A model generated the notes under the pieces. The model was not told where the DNA came from. It did not search any database and saw nothing but the letters and a program-made list of their open reading frames with translations. 64,000 bases of DNA from the NCBI GenBank assembly GCA_039545315.1, contig BCIM01000008.1, positions 186,001-250,000 of the forward strand, written 5' to 3'. Every line of letters begins with the position of its first letter. Positions within the stretch are counted from its first letter, which is position 1. Positions 9,459 through 24,850 of this stretch are shown here, in pieces. The translations under genes were made by a program, and so were the position numbers. The DNA is from Kondoa malvinella. Taxonomy: Eukaryota > Basidiomycota > Agaricostilbomycetes > Agaricostilbales > Kondoaceae.

Positions 9459-11894
9459 ATGGCCGACAATGAGAGTCTGGAAGAGGAGCCCTCGTTCAGC
9501 CTAGATCAGCCGCAATCTGATTTGCTGGGAACGGCGCATCAAACGCTAGCAAGGCTGAAAGCTCTGTCTGAAAAACAAGACTGGCAGAAGTTTGGTGCAG
9601 AGTACAATGGAGTACAAATATCTAGCTTGAAGGAGAAATCAGACGACAAGAGCAAAGCGTCAACAGTGTATCGAGGCCAAGTCTCGTTGGAAGGCGTAAA
9701 GCCTGAAGATGCCTTTGCTGTCCTGTCCGACCCTGCACAATGGGACGATTGGTTCGTTCAAATGTCTACAGTCGACAATCTGGCAGATTCAGCGTCGCAT
9801 CTGTATTTCGTCGTGGATGCAGTGCCCTCGTCACAGTTAGTCATGCTCACTTCCCTCTCCCAAACGAGTTTTGACGCTCTGGTAATAGCCCAAGAGATTT
9901 ATCACTGGTGGAAATGACCGAGACAGCTTCAGACGGCACCGTATATCTATGTTCAACATCCGTTTCCAGCACAAAAGTGCCGACGGTAGAAGGCCGTACT
10001 CGCGCTCATGTCGACCTCATGGGCTGGATTCTTTCTCCTGCTTCAGCAGATAGCACAACAGCCACACTCTTCTTTTCAGTCAAAGGTCGAGCATTATACA
10101 CCAAGCTGTTCCCTCATCGTCATATAGCAAAACACGCAGCTACCTGTCTGTCCAATATCCAAGCCCGAACAACGAATCAGCAGATGAGCAGCCCAAAACG
10201 GAAGAAACGCATGTCTATGCTCATTCCAGGCGGATCCATCCGTAGCAAAAACAGAGCAATATCGGGCGCTTCATCTATCAATACCAGCTCGCCAGCTCGA
10301 CCTGTCTCAGCTAGCTATGCTTCTTCTGTAAATAGCTCGAATACACCAATGCTTGCTACCAATGGTCATGCGGATCCTGTGGTCGAACCTCAATCAAAGA
10401 TAGACGAGAATGCTCCAGCTACATCTACAGTCCTGCCGGTTGAAGATGAGTCTCCGGAAATGGAAGATCTACATTCACACTTTACCTCCCTGTTGCAAGA
10501 GTCAAAGAGCTGGACTATGTCGAAGGATAATGAAGGCAATTCAATATGGACGAAACAGGATGGTGTATTGCCCATAGTACGAGCGGATGTAGAGATTAGA
10601 GTGCCCAAAGGATGTACAACAGAGGACGTGCTAGGTGTTATTAGAAGTACGGCCAGCAGGCAAATATGTGAGTCTGCTTAAATCCGCCTGAGTCGTCCTG
10701 ATGCGGTGGCAGGGAGTAAAAGACATGCTTCAATATTATTACATCAAGAAAAGGACAAAGTGTATCATCTGGAATGCGTCAACGGGATAACACCACATAT
10801 GAGGTTGGTGAAGCGTCGCTGCAGACACTACTTGTCTGAGTGATGTCGCTTTGACAGTCCAACACATCACTTAGTCGATTACTCAGCACGACGAGCTAAC
10901 GCGGCAAGCGACCGATCATCTGTCTCTCTCGTCGGTCAATCGATACCAAACTCACTCGACAAGTCGAATTCTACCTCTACGAAACTACATCTCTCCGGCT
11001 GGCGAATAGAGGCAACACGTAATGGTCGAATACAAGTCAGCCATATACGGCACGCAGAGACTAAAGAGTCCTCTTTGCCTGCTTTCATTGGCAAAGTTAT
11101 AGCTGTTGCGATAATGAGGGATCTGCGACATCTAGCGGCCTTTGTCGAGTCTCAACATGTGAGTCTATATCTTCACGAGTATGATTGACCTCATCCATGA
11201 TGCAGATTCTACCAATTTGGCTGCGATGGGGATCAGGACTGGTACAAATTACCTCACATACCGCTTCTCCAGAACAAAAGACTTCAACCTATACCCTCAA
11301 GCCTCTTTCTTCTGCGTCCTCCGAAAAGCAGCGCTGCCTGCTTCAATGGAACGCAAACACCTACCCTACCGGTCTTTCACTTTCACTCGAACCAGCTTCC
11401 GCTGCAACCGTCAGCCTAAGTAGCGCTTTCAGACGGACAGTAGAATTCACTTGGTCAGGCGAAGAAGAAGCGGTACTGAAGCTTTCGCCATGGTCAGAGG
11501 GTTCTGGCAATGATGCCTGGTTGAATGGGGAAAAGCTACAAGCAAACTCATCGACAGCAGTCAATGGGGTAGATGCTCATAATGATCATGGGGAAGAGCT
11601 TCAGCATGAGGAGCATGAGGAAGAGCACGATACGAGGGAAATCCAACCTGTGTTTGTTGCTGCTGGGAATTCGGAACCTCTTGAAGTTAGGCATGATAAG
11701 GTACATTCTCATTTTCAATAGCGTGTCAATGCTGATCCGCTCGACAGTCCAAGAAGAACTCCCCTGATCTGTACGATGCACTGCCTGCTGTTGGACGGTC
11801 AACAGCGCTGCTCCTCGACTTTACGGTAGAGCAATGGGCGGTTGTGTTTTTGTTTTGTTCGGTGTCTTTTGTACTGGGAAAGGTATTACGGTAG
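9459..11894 (+). CDS. tandem START-domain membrane protein
   Basis: Probable lipid-binding or lipid-transfer protein. The ATG at 9459 starts an acidic N-terminus. The first START-like domain runs through QDWQKFGAEYNGVQISS, KPEDAFAVLSDPAQWDDW and, after an intron, PRDLSLVEMTE and ADSTTATLFFSVKG. A Ser-rich linker follows. The second domain includes WTMSKDNEGNSIWTKQDGV, IVRADVEIRVPKGC, RQIWSKRHASILLH, LHLSGWRIEATRNGRIQVSH and PAFIGKVIAVAIMRDLRHL. After a Glu/His-rich stretch the protein ends with a single hydrophobic helix (WAVVFLFCSVSFVLGK), a C-terminal tail anchor. Two lipid-binding domains plus an anchor suggest work at a membrane or contact site; the ligand cannot be read from sequence. 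One intron uses a poor donor (GTCACA), so that junction is less sure. Confidence 0.75.
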
Positions 11895-12099
11895 TCCATT
11901 AATGTTATTCGACCTATTGAAGCTGCTATAGGCGATTTCAGCCACTATTTGTGTTCGCATGCGATTTTTGCAGGGGTTGTTTACGACCCGTTCCACAGGA
12001 TACCTCAGCTGAGCCGCTATCAGCTCGAATATATACCTTGCTCGCCTGTATCTCTGGTGATACCTGTGCTGAGCCTTGACACTCGAAGAAGCTTGCAAG

Positions 12100-15052
<2,953 letters not shown>

Positions 15053-15289
15053 AGACGTGCATAGATGTAATTGAGAGATTGCTAGGACCAGGGACGATCG
15101 AGACATGCATTCGAGTATGCTCTATCAAGGCTCGTCACGTATCTTGAGCAGCATCGTGTCTTACCATTTCAAGAAGCGGCAGGAATGCTTGAAGCCTGCC
15201 GAAGGAATCTTTCATCGGCTTTTGCGTTTCGGGAAAGAAGCTTCTTGACGTCTCTTCATCTCAAAGGGCAACCATTCACAGCAGACAAG

Positions 15290-16711
15290 ATGACCAAGAA
15301 GACTGTTCTCATTACTGGATGTTCAGGTGAGACGATAAACATGGAATCTGCAGGCGCTTATCGAGACACTATTTATAGAGGGAGGAAGTAAGTGCTTAGC
15401 TAGCCATATTCGACTTCGCTCACCGCCAAATGGCTGTCAGTTGGATTCGCCCTAGCGCAGGAACTGTTGACGGTTAGTGCCTCTGCTCTCCTTGATGAAC
15501 GAGCTGATGGCCGTGCTGCTCACCAGAGAGGATGTCGAGTCTTCGCGACAGCAAGACGCATAGAAGCGATGGAAGGATTGGCAGGCGATGTAGTCAAATT
15601 GAGGCTCAATGTGTTGGACGATGAATCCATCTCGATCTGCTGCAAAGACGTATTGGCTCTATGCGATGGCAAGCTAGACATACTGTAAGCTTTGTCGCGA
15701 CTTTCAGATAGATGCTCACCTGCTGGGCAATGCAGCGTCAATAATGCAGGTTTAATGCACGTTGAACCTTTTGCGGACGTCGAGCTGAACAAGCATTTGC
15801 GGGTGATGGACACCAACGTTAGTCTTTGCTATTAGAATTTGGGCATCCCGTTTTGCTGACTTTATTCGATCAGTATGCTGGTTTGGTAAAGTATGGCAAT
15901 ACCTTACAGTTGTTTGACCTGGACTGAGGAAAGTGTAGGATGACCCATGCCATATTGCCTTCCATGGTTGCTCGACGAGACGGCCTAGTTGTCAATGTTG
16001 GATCTGCTCTCGGTAAGTTCTGATAATATACAGAAGAAAGAATGCCTAAAGAAAATCGATAGGCAACTATGCAACTTCGGTCAGACTTTGTCCAATTGAG
16101 CATAAGCTTGTACTGACCTACACTAAGCCTTTCAACAGCGGTTACACGTAAGTCCCTTGCCTGCTTGGTCTTCAGACTGAGGCTGACGAATCAAACAGTG
16201 CATCGAAAGCAGCCGTCCGCGCGTTCACCGACTCACTGGCCATCGAGCTTAAGCCAGTCGGAGTTAATGTCATGCTCGTCGCACCGGGCATTATCGCCTC
16301 AAACATATACAAGAACATTTCGGGCGCTGACAAGCCGATTTGGACGCCTAAACCAAATAGCATTTACGACAATCAAGCCTCGAAGAAATACGTCGACATG
16401 TTGGCGAAAACGGAACAGGGCGGCACTAGCCAAGCTGCTTTTGTAAAGAAGATTGCAGACAAGATCTTGGCTCGCAATCCACCCCGAACCTTGACAGGTG
16501 ATGGTTCTTAGTACGTGTTGCGTTCAAGAGAAGGTTGCTCGGCTGAATTGAATGCAGCTCGACAATCTGGGCCACATTCAGCGCCATGCCTAGAGGAATG
16601 CGACACTTTGTCGAGTCTTCCATCTATGGTTTCAGAGGTCGGTGGGCAGACCCGAAGAGCAAAGGCTGTCTAAGCTCGATGAGGAGGAAGAAGAAGAGAA
16701 CGTCACGGTGA
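15290..16711 (+). CDS. short-chain dehydrogenase, AYR1-like
   Basis: NAD(P)H-dependent reductase close to fungal 1-acyl-dihydroxyacetone-phosphate reductases, which act in lipid synthesis on ER and lipid-droplet membranes. The ATG at 15290 opens KKTVLITGCS. A 9-nt micro-exon and the next exon complete the cofactor loop TGCSEGGIGFALAQELL, followed by RGCRVFATARR, LDILVNNAG, SMVARRDGLVVNVGSALG, the catalytic YTASKAA (Tyr-x3-Lys) and PVGVNVMLVAPG. All core residues are present. The C-terminus reads WATFSAMPRGMRHFVE and then a basic run (MRRKKKRTS) to the stop at 16709-16711. It has at least seven introns. The substrate is inferred from family resemblance, not shown. Confidence 0.85.
15379..15387 (+). 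other. 9-nt micro-exon of the AYR1-like reductase
   Basis: The exon AGGGAGGAA lies between TTTATAG and GTAAGT. It turns TGCS plus IGFALAQELL into the classic TGCSEGGIGFALAQEL loop and keeps the phase (37 + 9 nt, then TT). The flanking introns are 52 and 53 nt. Confidence 0.85.
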
Positions 16712-16908
16712 AGGGCGTATACCACAACCAGTAGATGGAAAGCAGTATTCGTAGCACCAAGGGTCGTCTTCAATATAACCGGTCGACATGTACGTACGCT
16801 AGCGGCCTTGTAGGCTTGTAGACCAGCTTCCACAGAGACTAGTAGCGCGAGACGCCTTGATGGCCCTATGATGATTGCCGCGGAAATTTCTTTTGAGCTG
16901 GATCAATC

Positions 16909-19627
16909 ATGCAAGATATTTCGCAGCGCAAGATAGCAGAGGACGAAGCAGTCTATCGAATCTTCTTCCTCGGCCAGCAAGATTTGCCTTTGGCGTTGCA
17001 AGAAATTCTGGCTTATGTGCTTTCGTTGTGCACTTCAGCAGACTGCGGCGGAGGTTACATTTGGCAGCGAGAAGGTTTCACGCTCGCTCTGAGTTCTGAT
17101 GCAAGTCATCTGGAGGGGAGGACCAAGCCTGGCGATTGCGTGGAAGACGAATGGTTCATCGTCTGGCTGTTGAGTCAAATTTCTCGTCGCTGGTCAAATG
17201 CAGTTGTGTCCATCAACGACACGGATGGCGAATTCCTGCTCATAGAAGCTGCCGACGTGCTGCCTAAGTGGGTCACGCCGACCAACGCGGAGAATCGAGT
17301 TTGGATCAAGCAAGGAAGACTACATCTGATTCCGCTGCAGTACAAGAGTGCTGTACCTCTTTCCAAGCAGTCCGCTGAAGAGGACGATCAAGAAGAAGGT
17401 TATCTATCGGAACAGGATGCATTGCATGCCATAGAGAGCGGAGGTGATGCGACATTGGCTTCGACTGAAATCGAAGCGTCCGTCTTTCAGCGGATAGCGC
17501 AGTAAGCATCACTCAACAGAAGATTACAGTCTCAAGCTGACGTTCAAGTAGGTTTCCTGGCCAGGTAGCAAAGACGCATATCCATCGAACGCTCGCCTAT
17601 CTGTCACCTGAAATCGCTTCTGTTCTACGAGCCAAACCTCAGCTAGTCGCACCAGCAGTAACAACATTCTACGAGCGCGACTCTATAGCGCTAAAGGTGA
17701 GTCTCTGTCTTGTGGTGCTAAACCATTGATTGAGCACTTTGTTCAGGCGTGTCAATTCATGTCTCGCTTCCCACCTTCAACTGCTACACCGTCTCTATCA
17801 TCAGTCAAGATGACTCGTACTCTATATGCCCAACTTGTAGGCCAAAAATTCTACCCACCCAAACCTTTCGAAAAGGCCGGCTGGATGAAGGAAGAAACCC
17901 AAGATTCCGTAGAAGGTCGCAGACGGGAGATCGGTATGAAGTTAGTGAGTGACTCAGTACAAGCTACGATGTATTTCTGATGGGTCGGGGCAGATGTGCG
18001 GTTTCGAAATGCTTTACCAAGAAACCAAATCTAGCTTGACGAAAGTATCGGTCGATCGGAACAATGTAGGCCCTGGACTTGATTGGCTCGAAACTTCGCT
18101 GACGTATGCACTGTAGCCTCAGACTCAAGTAGACCTATCGAAAGATCCAGCCTACGCTCGCTTCTTGGAAAATCTTCGGAATCTTGATTACTTCCGAGGC
18201 GAAATAGCTGGTTCGAAGCTGCACACAGAGCTTTTGACCACTGCTCGAGAACAGTACTTGGCCACAAGGCAAACTTCGTAAGCTCAACCGGTCTTTGTGT
18301 TAGGTTCATCCTAAGGTTTAGCAGATCGGACAAGCAGCAGTCGTTCGCACAACAAGTGGAAGAAACGCTCTCTCAAGCATCATCGCCTTCAGCTGTGACC
18401 TCGCTATTGACAGCAGCCTCGGAAGGTCTAGAAGATTCAGAAGATTGGTTGAATATGGATCCACAAGGTCTCGAAGAGATTTTGAAAGAGCGCCAATCGG
18501 GCAAGAGCGCAGACCGAGATCCTAATGCTGAAGAGCAAGAAGAGGCTGAGAGACAGGCGGCCAAATTGACTGGTCTGGCGGATAAATTCGAGTCTTTCTT
18601 GAATGCGGAAGGAAGCATGGATGGCGCTTTACTTGACGAGTGAGCCTGAACTGTGTAGTCTCTTATCTCTGCTCATTCCAAATGACCAGCGAACTCTCCG
18701 ATGATGAGGAAGACAGCGAGACGGAAATAGCCAAGCCAACCGCAGCAGAAACAAAGGCTGCCCAAGACAAGCTGGTTCCTTCTTTACCAACGGAAGAATG
18801 GGGCAGTCATACGCAAAAGAAGCCTGTACCTACTCCTGCAGACGATCCACCACCTTTGGTATCGGAACCAAAGTTGCAACCGGATCACTATGACGGGGCT
18901 TCAGATGATGAAGACGACGAAGATATGATGAATGAGGACGAGTCGGCTCTGCAAAGGGATGAGGATGGAGCACAGATCGTGGATGGAGATGAAGAGGTCG
19001 ATATGGATCAAGAAATGGAAGAATTCTTGAAGTTCACTCGCGAAGCACTCGGTCTGACTGCTGAGCAGTATGAAGACATACTCAAGTCTCGCTCTGACAG
19101 AGGAGGTAAGCCTGCTAGGATTACCGAGAGGTGATGTTCAGCTGACGAAACGGCTAGCTTTTGTGCCTACCTTCAAAGGCAAGCAACCCAGTAAAGGCAT
19201 GGATATGGATGAAGATATACCTGCCTTCCCCTCATCAAAAGCAGGCAAGATCGATCCGACCTCTACCTTACCTGCTAAACCAGAAACACCTACACGCAAC
19301 CCAAAGCTGAATGACTTCGAAACGCTGATGGACGCAATGGATGCCGAATTGGCCAAGACTCGCTCTACGTCTACTACAGCTGGCGCATCAGGTAAAGGAC
19401 AGGACACGCCCATGCGTCAAGAGGAAGACGAAGATGCACAACTGGATGCTGAACTATTCAGTTTGTTGAAGCGCGACCCAACTGAAGGAGGAGACGAAGG
19501 CGCTCAATATGGCCTGATCAAGAATCTTCTCGAGAGCTTCTCTAGCCAGAACGGATCTGCTGGGCCTGTTTCCAACATGCTTGGTGTGCTCGATCCGAAA
19601 GCTGAGTTACCATACGATGCAAAGTGA
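16909..19627 (+). CDS. Ecdysoneless/Sgt1 (ECD) family protein
   Basis: Conserved eukaryotic factor; animal ECD binds the U5 snRNP protein Prp8 and the R2TP machinery and supports splicing. The N-terminus has DEAVYRIFFLGQ. The family signature follows: VSINDTDGEFLLIEAADVLP, WVTPTNAENRVWIKQGRLHL, then AYLSPEIASVLRAKPQLVAP, FYERDSIALKACQFMSRFPP and LYAQLVGQKFYPPKPFEKAG. The C-terminal third is long and acidic (ELSDDEEDSETEIAKP, EEVDMDQEMEEFLKFTREAL), usual in this family. At least five introns, about 45-60 nt each, lie in the middle. The stop ends at 19627, about 70 bp from the end of the convergent Atg26 gene. The splicing link is family knowledge; two other splicing factors lie within 10 kb. 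Confidence 0.88.
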
Positions 19628-19700
19628 ATAATAAGTACATAGAAATACAACAAGCATGTCCATATGTACACCAAACTATAGTTAAATACCATACATAGCA

Positions 19701-22700
19701 TCAATGAGACTTTGACTCTGTCATGATTGAAGGAGGCGGCTGGCTGGACTCGTCTTCTGAGGATGCCAGCTCTTTGTCGCTGTGATGGAGCGTTGAGCCA
19801 AGTCCGCTACGAGACAGGACATCTTCGCTTGACAGATCTTCCATTTGATCGTAGGAATTATCCCAACTCGATTCGCTTATGCTGCGGCCCCGGCGAGACG
19901 AAAGGTCGGGGTTATCGTTACTTTGCGCTGTCTGACCAGCAGAAGGCAGTCTGGTATTGGTCTAATTCCAAATCAGATCAAGCTTGCTTTAGGATCGTCT
20001 GTCTTACCTTGATGAGGGATTTTGCATAGTCATAGTCTCTGAAAATCGTCTCGATCGCGGTAGCCACACCATTCTCCTGATAAGTATCAGCAAGGCCAGG
20101 GATCAGTGCCTGACGGCGCCGCGAACCTTTCGAATCTCTTCTCCAATAGCCTTTGCGCGTAGAATCTGCTTTTCGTTCGATGTAGCTGCGACTAGAGCCT
20201 TGGCAAGCGAGTCAACAGTCAGACGTCGAAGAGCTGTTCCAACGCCTAGTGCCTCTACTCTGTCTGCCCTGTCCGTAAGCTAGCAACTCATAGTCATTTG
20301 GTTGAAGACACACCTGCTTGAAAATATTGATCGCTAGACGAGCATTGGTCAGACATCAGACAAAAGTGAGGTGTCTCTCACCCAAAGAATGGTCGTACAA
20401 TGGTCGGCAATCCAGCTGCAGTCATTGCATGAGAAAAGTGCACGGTCTCAAGGGCTCCGCGTACCTCGCAAACTAGCACCGGTTGTTCCAGAGCCGCCAT
20501 GATGACAGGCGGCATCGATTCGCTCGAACAGCCAATCATGAGGGATAGACTGTCGATATGATGAGACATTGGTCCAGCGCTCAGCCAGACGACGCACATC
20601 GACCGTATAGATTGACCCCGACATCAGCGCTCTTTCGCGCCTCTCTTGCTCTTCCTGCGCGACTTTGGTTGGAGCCGTATCGCTGGAGGACGACAAGCGG
20701 GTAGACCATCCTTTGGAAACAATTGCGCACACCCCACTTCGTTCGACAGCATCGCTGACGGTCCGAGTCAAAGCCTCCGAATCTTGCACCACGATAGATC
20801 CAAAGCCAATATAGACTAGCTTCTTGCCTAGACTCCTAGCTTTCTGTATAAAGTCCAGCAGCGACTGCGGTGGATTCCACTGTTTGTGGGCAGAATCGTC
20901 CGGAGTGTCTAAGAACCAGTAGCCAGTAACATGAACCCATTCAGGCCAATCAAGAGCTGGAAGAAGATGAGACATATTAACACGCTCTACGATCACCTAC
21001 GAGGTGGCACTACCGAAGGAGAGAAATTGTACAAGAAAGGCGTCTTCTGCTGATCCATCTTGTCCATATTCGTAGACTGCAAGCCGAGGGTAGTCTTGCG
21101 CCATCTGTTGACCTGACCAGCAATTGCACGCCAGAACACTGTGTCGAACATGGTGTATGTCATATAGTTGTATTGGCCGCCTAACTTGACTTCGGGCACA
21201 GCGAAGCTGTAGCGACACTTTGTAAGGTAACTACCGTCGCTTGATTTCGGAGCACTCACGCATGTGGATAGGCCCTCGTACGGGTCCAAGTCATTGTGAA
21301 CGCTCGATCTGCGATTGGCTCAGACCCGAATCCATAGCAAAGAGGCGAAAAGTGCAACTCACAATACGGCACTTGCAATGCTTCGGCTATGTGAATGCCG
21401 CCCATAGTGCTTGGACTCTCAATGATCACATCGCTGTGTTGACAAGCTTGCCAAGACGACACGAGCAACTCATCGAGCCAGCCTCGGAACTGAACAAGGA
21501 CACAATTAGCACAAGACCGAAGCCTGCTATACTGCAAACACACCTTGGCCAAGCCTTCTCTGATGAAAGGGACGGTAAACATGCCATTGTCGACGCAGAT
21601 CTTCATCAGCTCCGCAGGATCTCCACCAACAGGCGCAAAGTCGATTCCGTGACCTTCGACCCATCCGCGATACTCTGGATGACTAGCTATCTTGCACTGA
21701 TGACCCTCGACAATCAATCCTTTGCAAAGTGCAATATAGGGTTGCACGTCTCCGCGAGAACCTACCCAAGCATTGAACATGGAGAGAAAGCACAAGCTAT
21801 CCGTACTTACCAATTGTAAGGCAGGTGAACCGTAGAGGCTTATCCGGTCGGAAAGTGACAAAAGAAGAAGAGGTAGACTGGAACATTACAGGCGGCATGT
21901 CGCTAGCCTTGTCCGTGTGAGCATCAAAAGATGATTCCTTCGGCGAAATCAAGGCTTCTAGGTCGAGTGCTTCTTGCCGTTGTGGGGATAGAGGCGACTC
22001 CAGCTCTGAAGTCAACGAGCGGCGTTGACTTTCGATCTGTTGGTCAAGTATATGTCGTATCGAATTCCGGCCTTCTTTGGCTGTAAATTCGAAGAACAGC
22101 TCTTCATGACCACGCACAACGATCACAAGTCCTGCATAGCCGAACCGATATGCTTTCGACTTCTGGGCTGCGATGACATCTTTGATGGGCAGGATCATCT
22201 GCGCTCGACGTGAGATGTAATTACACAACCGAACGAGGTGAGTTTACCTTGGTATTGCTTAGAGGAGTCATTGAGCGGAAGAGCACATAGCTCGAGGTGA
22301 CGCAGACTTTGCCAACTATAGGAATGCCGCGAAAGAGGCAGCATATCTCGCGCTTCAAGACTTCTTCACGGGCTGGCAGATTATAGTGCGTCAATTCGTG
22401 ACTCAATGGGGTATCACCAGATTCTTCAGGGAAATCGCTGGTCGGCTGAGGTGACTGTTTTACACCGGAATTCGTTTCGCCGAATGCCAATTTGGCCAAG
22501 GAATTGAGTCCAGGCGTAGCAGCAACAACTTTGCGAGGAGCACTGCGCATCCATACTGGAACTCCAGGCACTACCCAATTTTGAAAAGGGCTAGCATCGT
22601 TTGTGCTGTCAGCTTGCAGATCTGTTTGAGGAGGATATGTATGTGCGGTAGATGAGGAGGAAGCGGTGGAAGAACGAGCTGGCGGCGAAGAAGTATCGAA

Positions 22701-24373
22701 GGCTGATATAGCGTCCTTCTGTCGAAGCGTTGCAACTGAACTATCCGGCGGCGTGCTTATAGGTAAGACATCAGAAGTATTGGCGCGAGTATCGCTCGAC
22801 GGTGCGGTTGCTGAACTACTACTGTCGTGCCAGCGCAGCTTTCGAGCCCAGTCCGACAGGAGCGCACCACTTATAGATGATGCTCTGAGGACCCTGGACA
22901 CGACTGGAACTTCGCTGGAAGCCTGATCTTGCTGTTCAGCGAGAGAGATGGACTTTTCAGGCAAGAGGTGGACCGTTGTGTCGAGATATGTCTCTTTTCG
23001 TCCGGGAGCGGAGTTACTCTGTACTGCTTTGGCCTGATTGACGAGTTCGTCGACCTTCTCATACACCTCTTGCAGATTCGCAAAGTAGCAAAAAGGATAG
23101 GTTTCGATCGAGTTGCCATTTTCCTTGTCGTAGACTCGAACAGAAAGCGCGTCTATTATTTCAAGAGATGTCTTGGCAACCGAGACGACTCGCGAGAGAG
23201 GTATTGCCACCTTGATCAATTCCGATTAGTAGATACCGAGCCGCGGATTTGGATATTCACACCTTGACGCTATCGCCTTCATTCTGACACTGGAAGACTG
23301 CCTTTTTGAGAACTTTCACCCACTCGTTACGGGAAGCAGTTGAGTAAGTCGCGAAGGACAAGACTCGGTCGGCGGTTGCGATTTTGAAATGCTTCGAGTT
23401 CTTGATCGAAGGTTCAACAGAGGTAACATAGTGTAGAGAGACATCGCCTGCTGGGAAGTAAGGGTCCTGTGGAGAACAATCAGCGTCGCTCTTCTTGATA
23501 AAACATCACATACTGTCGAGCTTCTATACCAGCTTAGAACAGCATCTTTGAGCACGAACCTGTCATGTTCATTGGACTCGTCACCCGAGATCGTTTATCG
23601 CAGACTGACCAGCGAGAAAGGTATCTCCTCGACTTTGACGCTTTCTTCTTAAACGACCCAGATCGCACGACTTGGCCTTCTCTTGCTTTCAAATAGGCGT
23701 AGAAGCACAGGTGACCTTTTGTCAAGTAGAGATAGCCTTGTAGCAGGACGGATCGGAACAAGAAGGCGGAATACTCTGTCAAGCGATAAGACGCGACCAC
23801 TTATGCTTTCGCGGGAAGAGAATATACCTGCAACAATTTCTTCCTTCTCAGCCAATCCAAAAATGTCTTTGAGCTTCTGGGCGAGGATGTCTTTCTTGTC
23901 GACAGTGTCCAAAGCTGATCTATCATTCCGTGCGCGCTTCGGCGATTCTGCATACGTGTATAGAGATGAAGAACTGCCTTGTCTCCTTCTTCCATCAGCC
24001 GGAGGAGATTCTACTGGTAATGGGGTAGAGGGATCAACTTGTGGCACTGGCAAGTTTTCGGCTGAGGGCATGTTCGCTACATCTTCTTCGTCGCTACTGC
24101 TGTCTGAGTCTGGATGCAAGTCATAACTGAGAGTTTGAGAAGGGTGAAGCTCGTATCGGCTTGAGACTGGTGATCCTGGGGACGAGGCTGATTTGTGAAT
24201 AGCATGCAAAGAGGAAGACATTGGATCGGTGCGGGCTATCAATATGATCAGCTATCCGATTCGTCTGGATTGAGTGGATATTGACAGTCATCTCGGTCCT
24301 CGTCGCTATCAGACAGGGGCTCATTCAAAAACGATCCTTGTGACCGCAAGTCCCTTCCGAAGACGTTAATCAT
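19701..24373 (-). CDS. ATG26: sterol 3-beta-glucosyltransferase Atg26/Ugt51
   Basis: Transfers glucose from UDP-glucose to membrane sterols; in some fungi it is needed for pexophagy. Domain order from the N-terminus: acidic Ser-rich region ([16 protein letters not shown]); first GRAM ([31 protein letters not shown]); PH domain ([24 protein letters not shown]); long Ser/Pro linker; second GRAM ([36 protein letters not shown]); catalytic GT1 ([70 protein letters not shown]). The C-terminal extension is disordered and Ser/Asp-rich. The ATG at 24371-24373 lies one base after a good acceptor (GCTAAC 19 nt before CGACAG), so a leader intron or upstream coding exons reaching 24823 are likely. The next intron is 50 nt. 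Confidence 0.9.
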
Positions 24374-24823
24374 CCTGTCGATACAGTTCTTACGTTAGCA
24401 TCCTGCCAACGGTTGTCGCAAAGATCTGAAGCAGCAAGAGGGCCTCAAGTTTGAGACTCGACAGGCGAGGGCTGAGACACAAAGAATAGAGGGCTAGACT
24501 CAGAGACTTCCGTACGATATGCAGAGCTCTCATAAGGTCTAGGAGAATGATGGAGATGTGCAAAGGTACCGTAGCGTAGAGGTTGCTGATGCGCATCGCG
24601 ATAAGGAGTCCGGGGAAGCTTACTGAAGTATACTCTGTTGTCCAGCGCAGAAGCCTCCCATCTGGTCTTGCGTTCTTTGAGCTCCACCAGATAGCATAGC
24701 CGACTTTGCCATCGAACGCAAATCATCAGTAGCGAGGTCATGATGCTTGACAGCGAGCTCGTCGGATCCCAATGCTGCCATACTCCTTGATGATGTGGAC
24801 TTTGAATAGCTTTCAGAGGACAT
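24374..24823 (-). other. possible upstream exons of ATG26
   Basis: An open frame starting at the ATG 24821-24823 (MSSESYSKSTSSRSMAALG) and a second frame (SKLPRTPYRDAHQQPLRYG) have the Ser/Pro/Gln-rich look of disordered N-termini in this genome. I could not find junctions that join them cleanly to each other or to the exon at 24373. They could be 5' coding exons of ATG26, a 5' leader, or the C-terminus of the gene upstream, whose apparent stop at 24851 is only 28 nt away. Confidence 0.35.
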
Positions 24824-24850
24824 CTTGATCTGCCTTGAGAGAGCAGGAGA

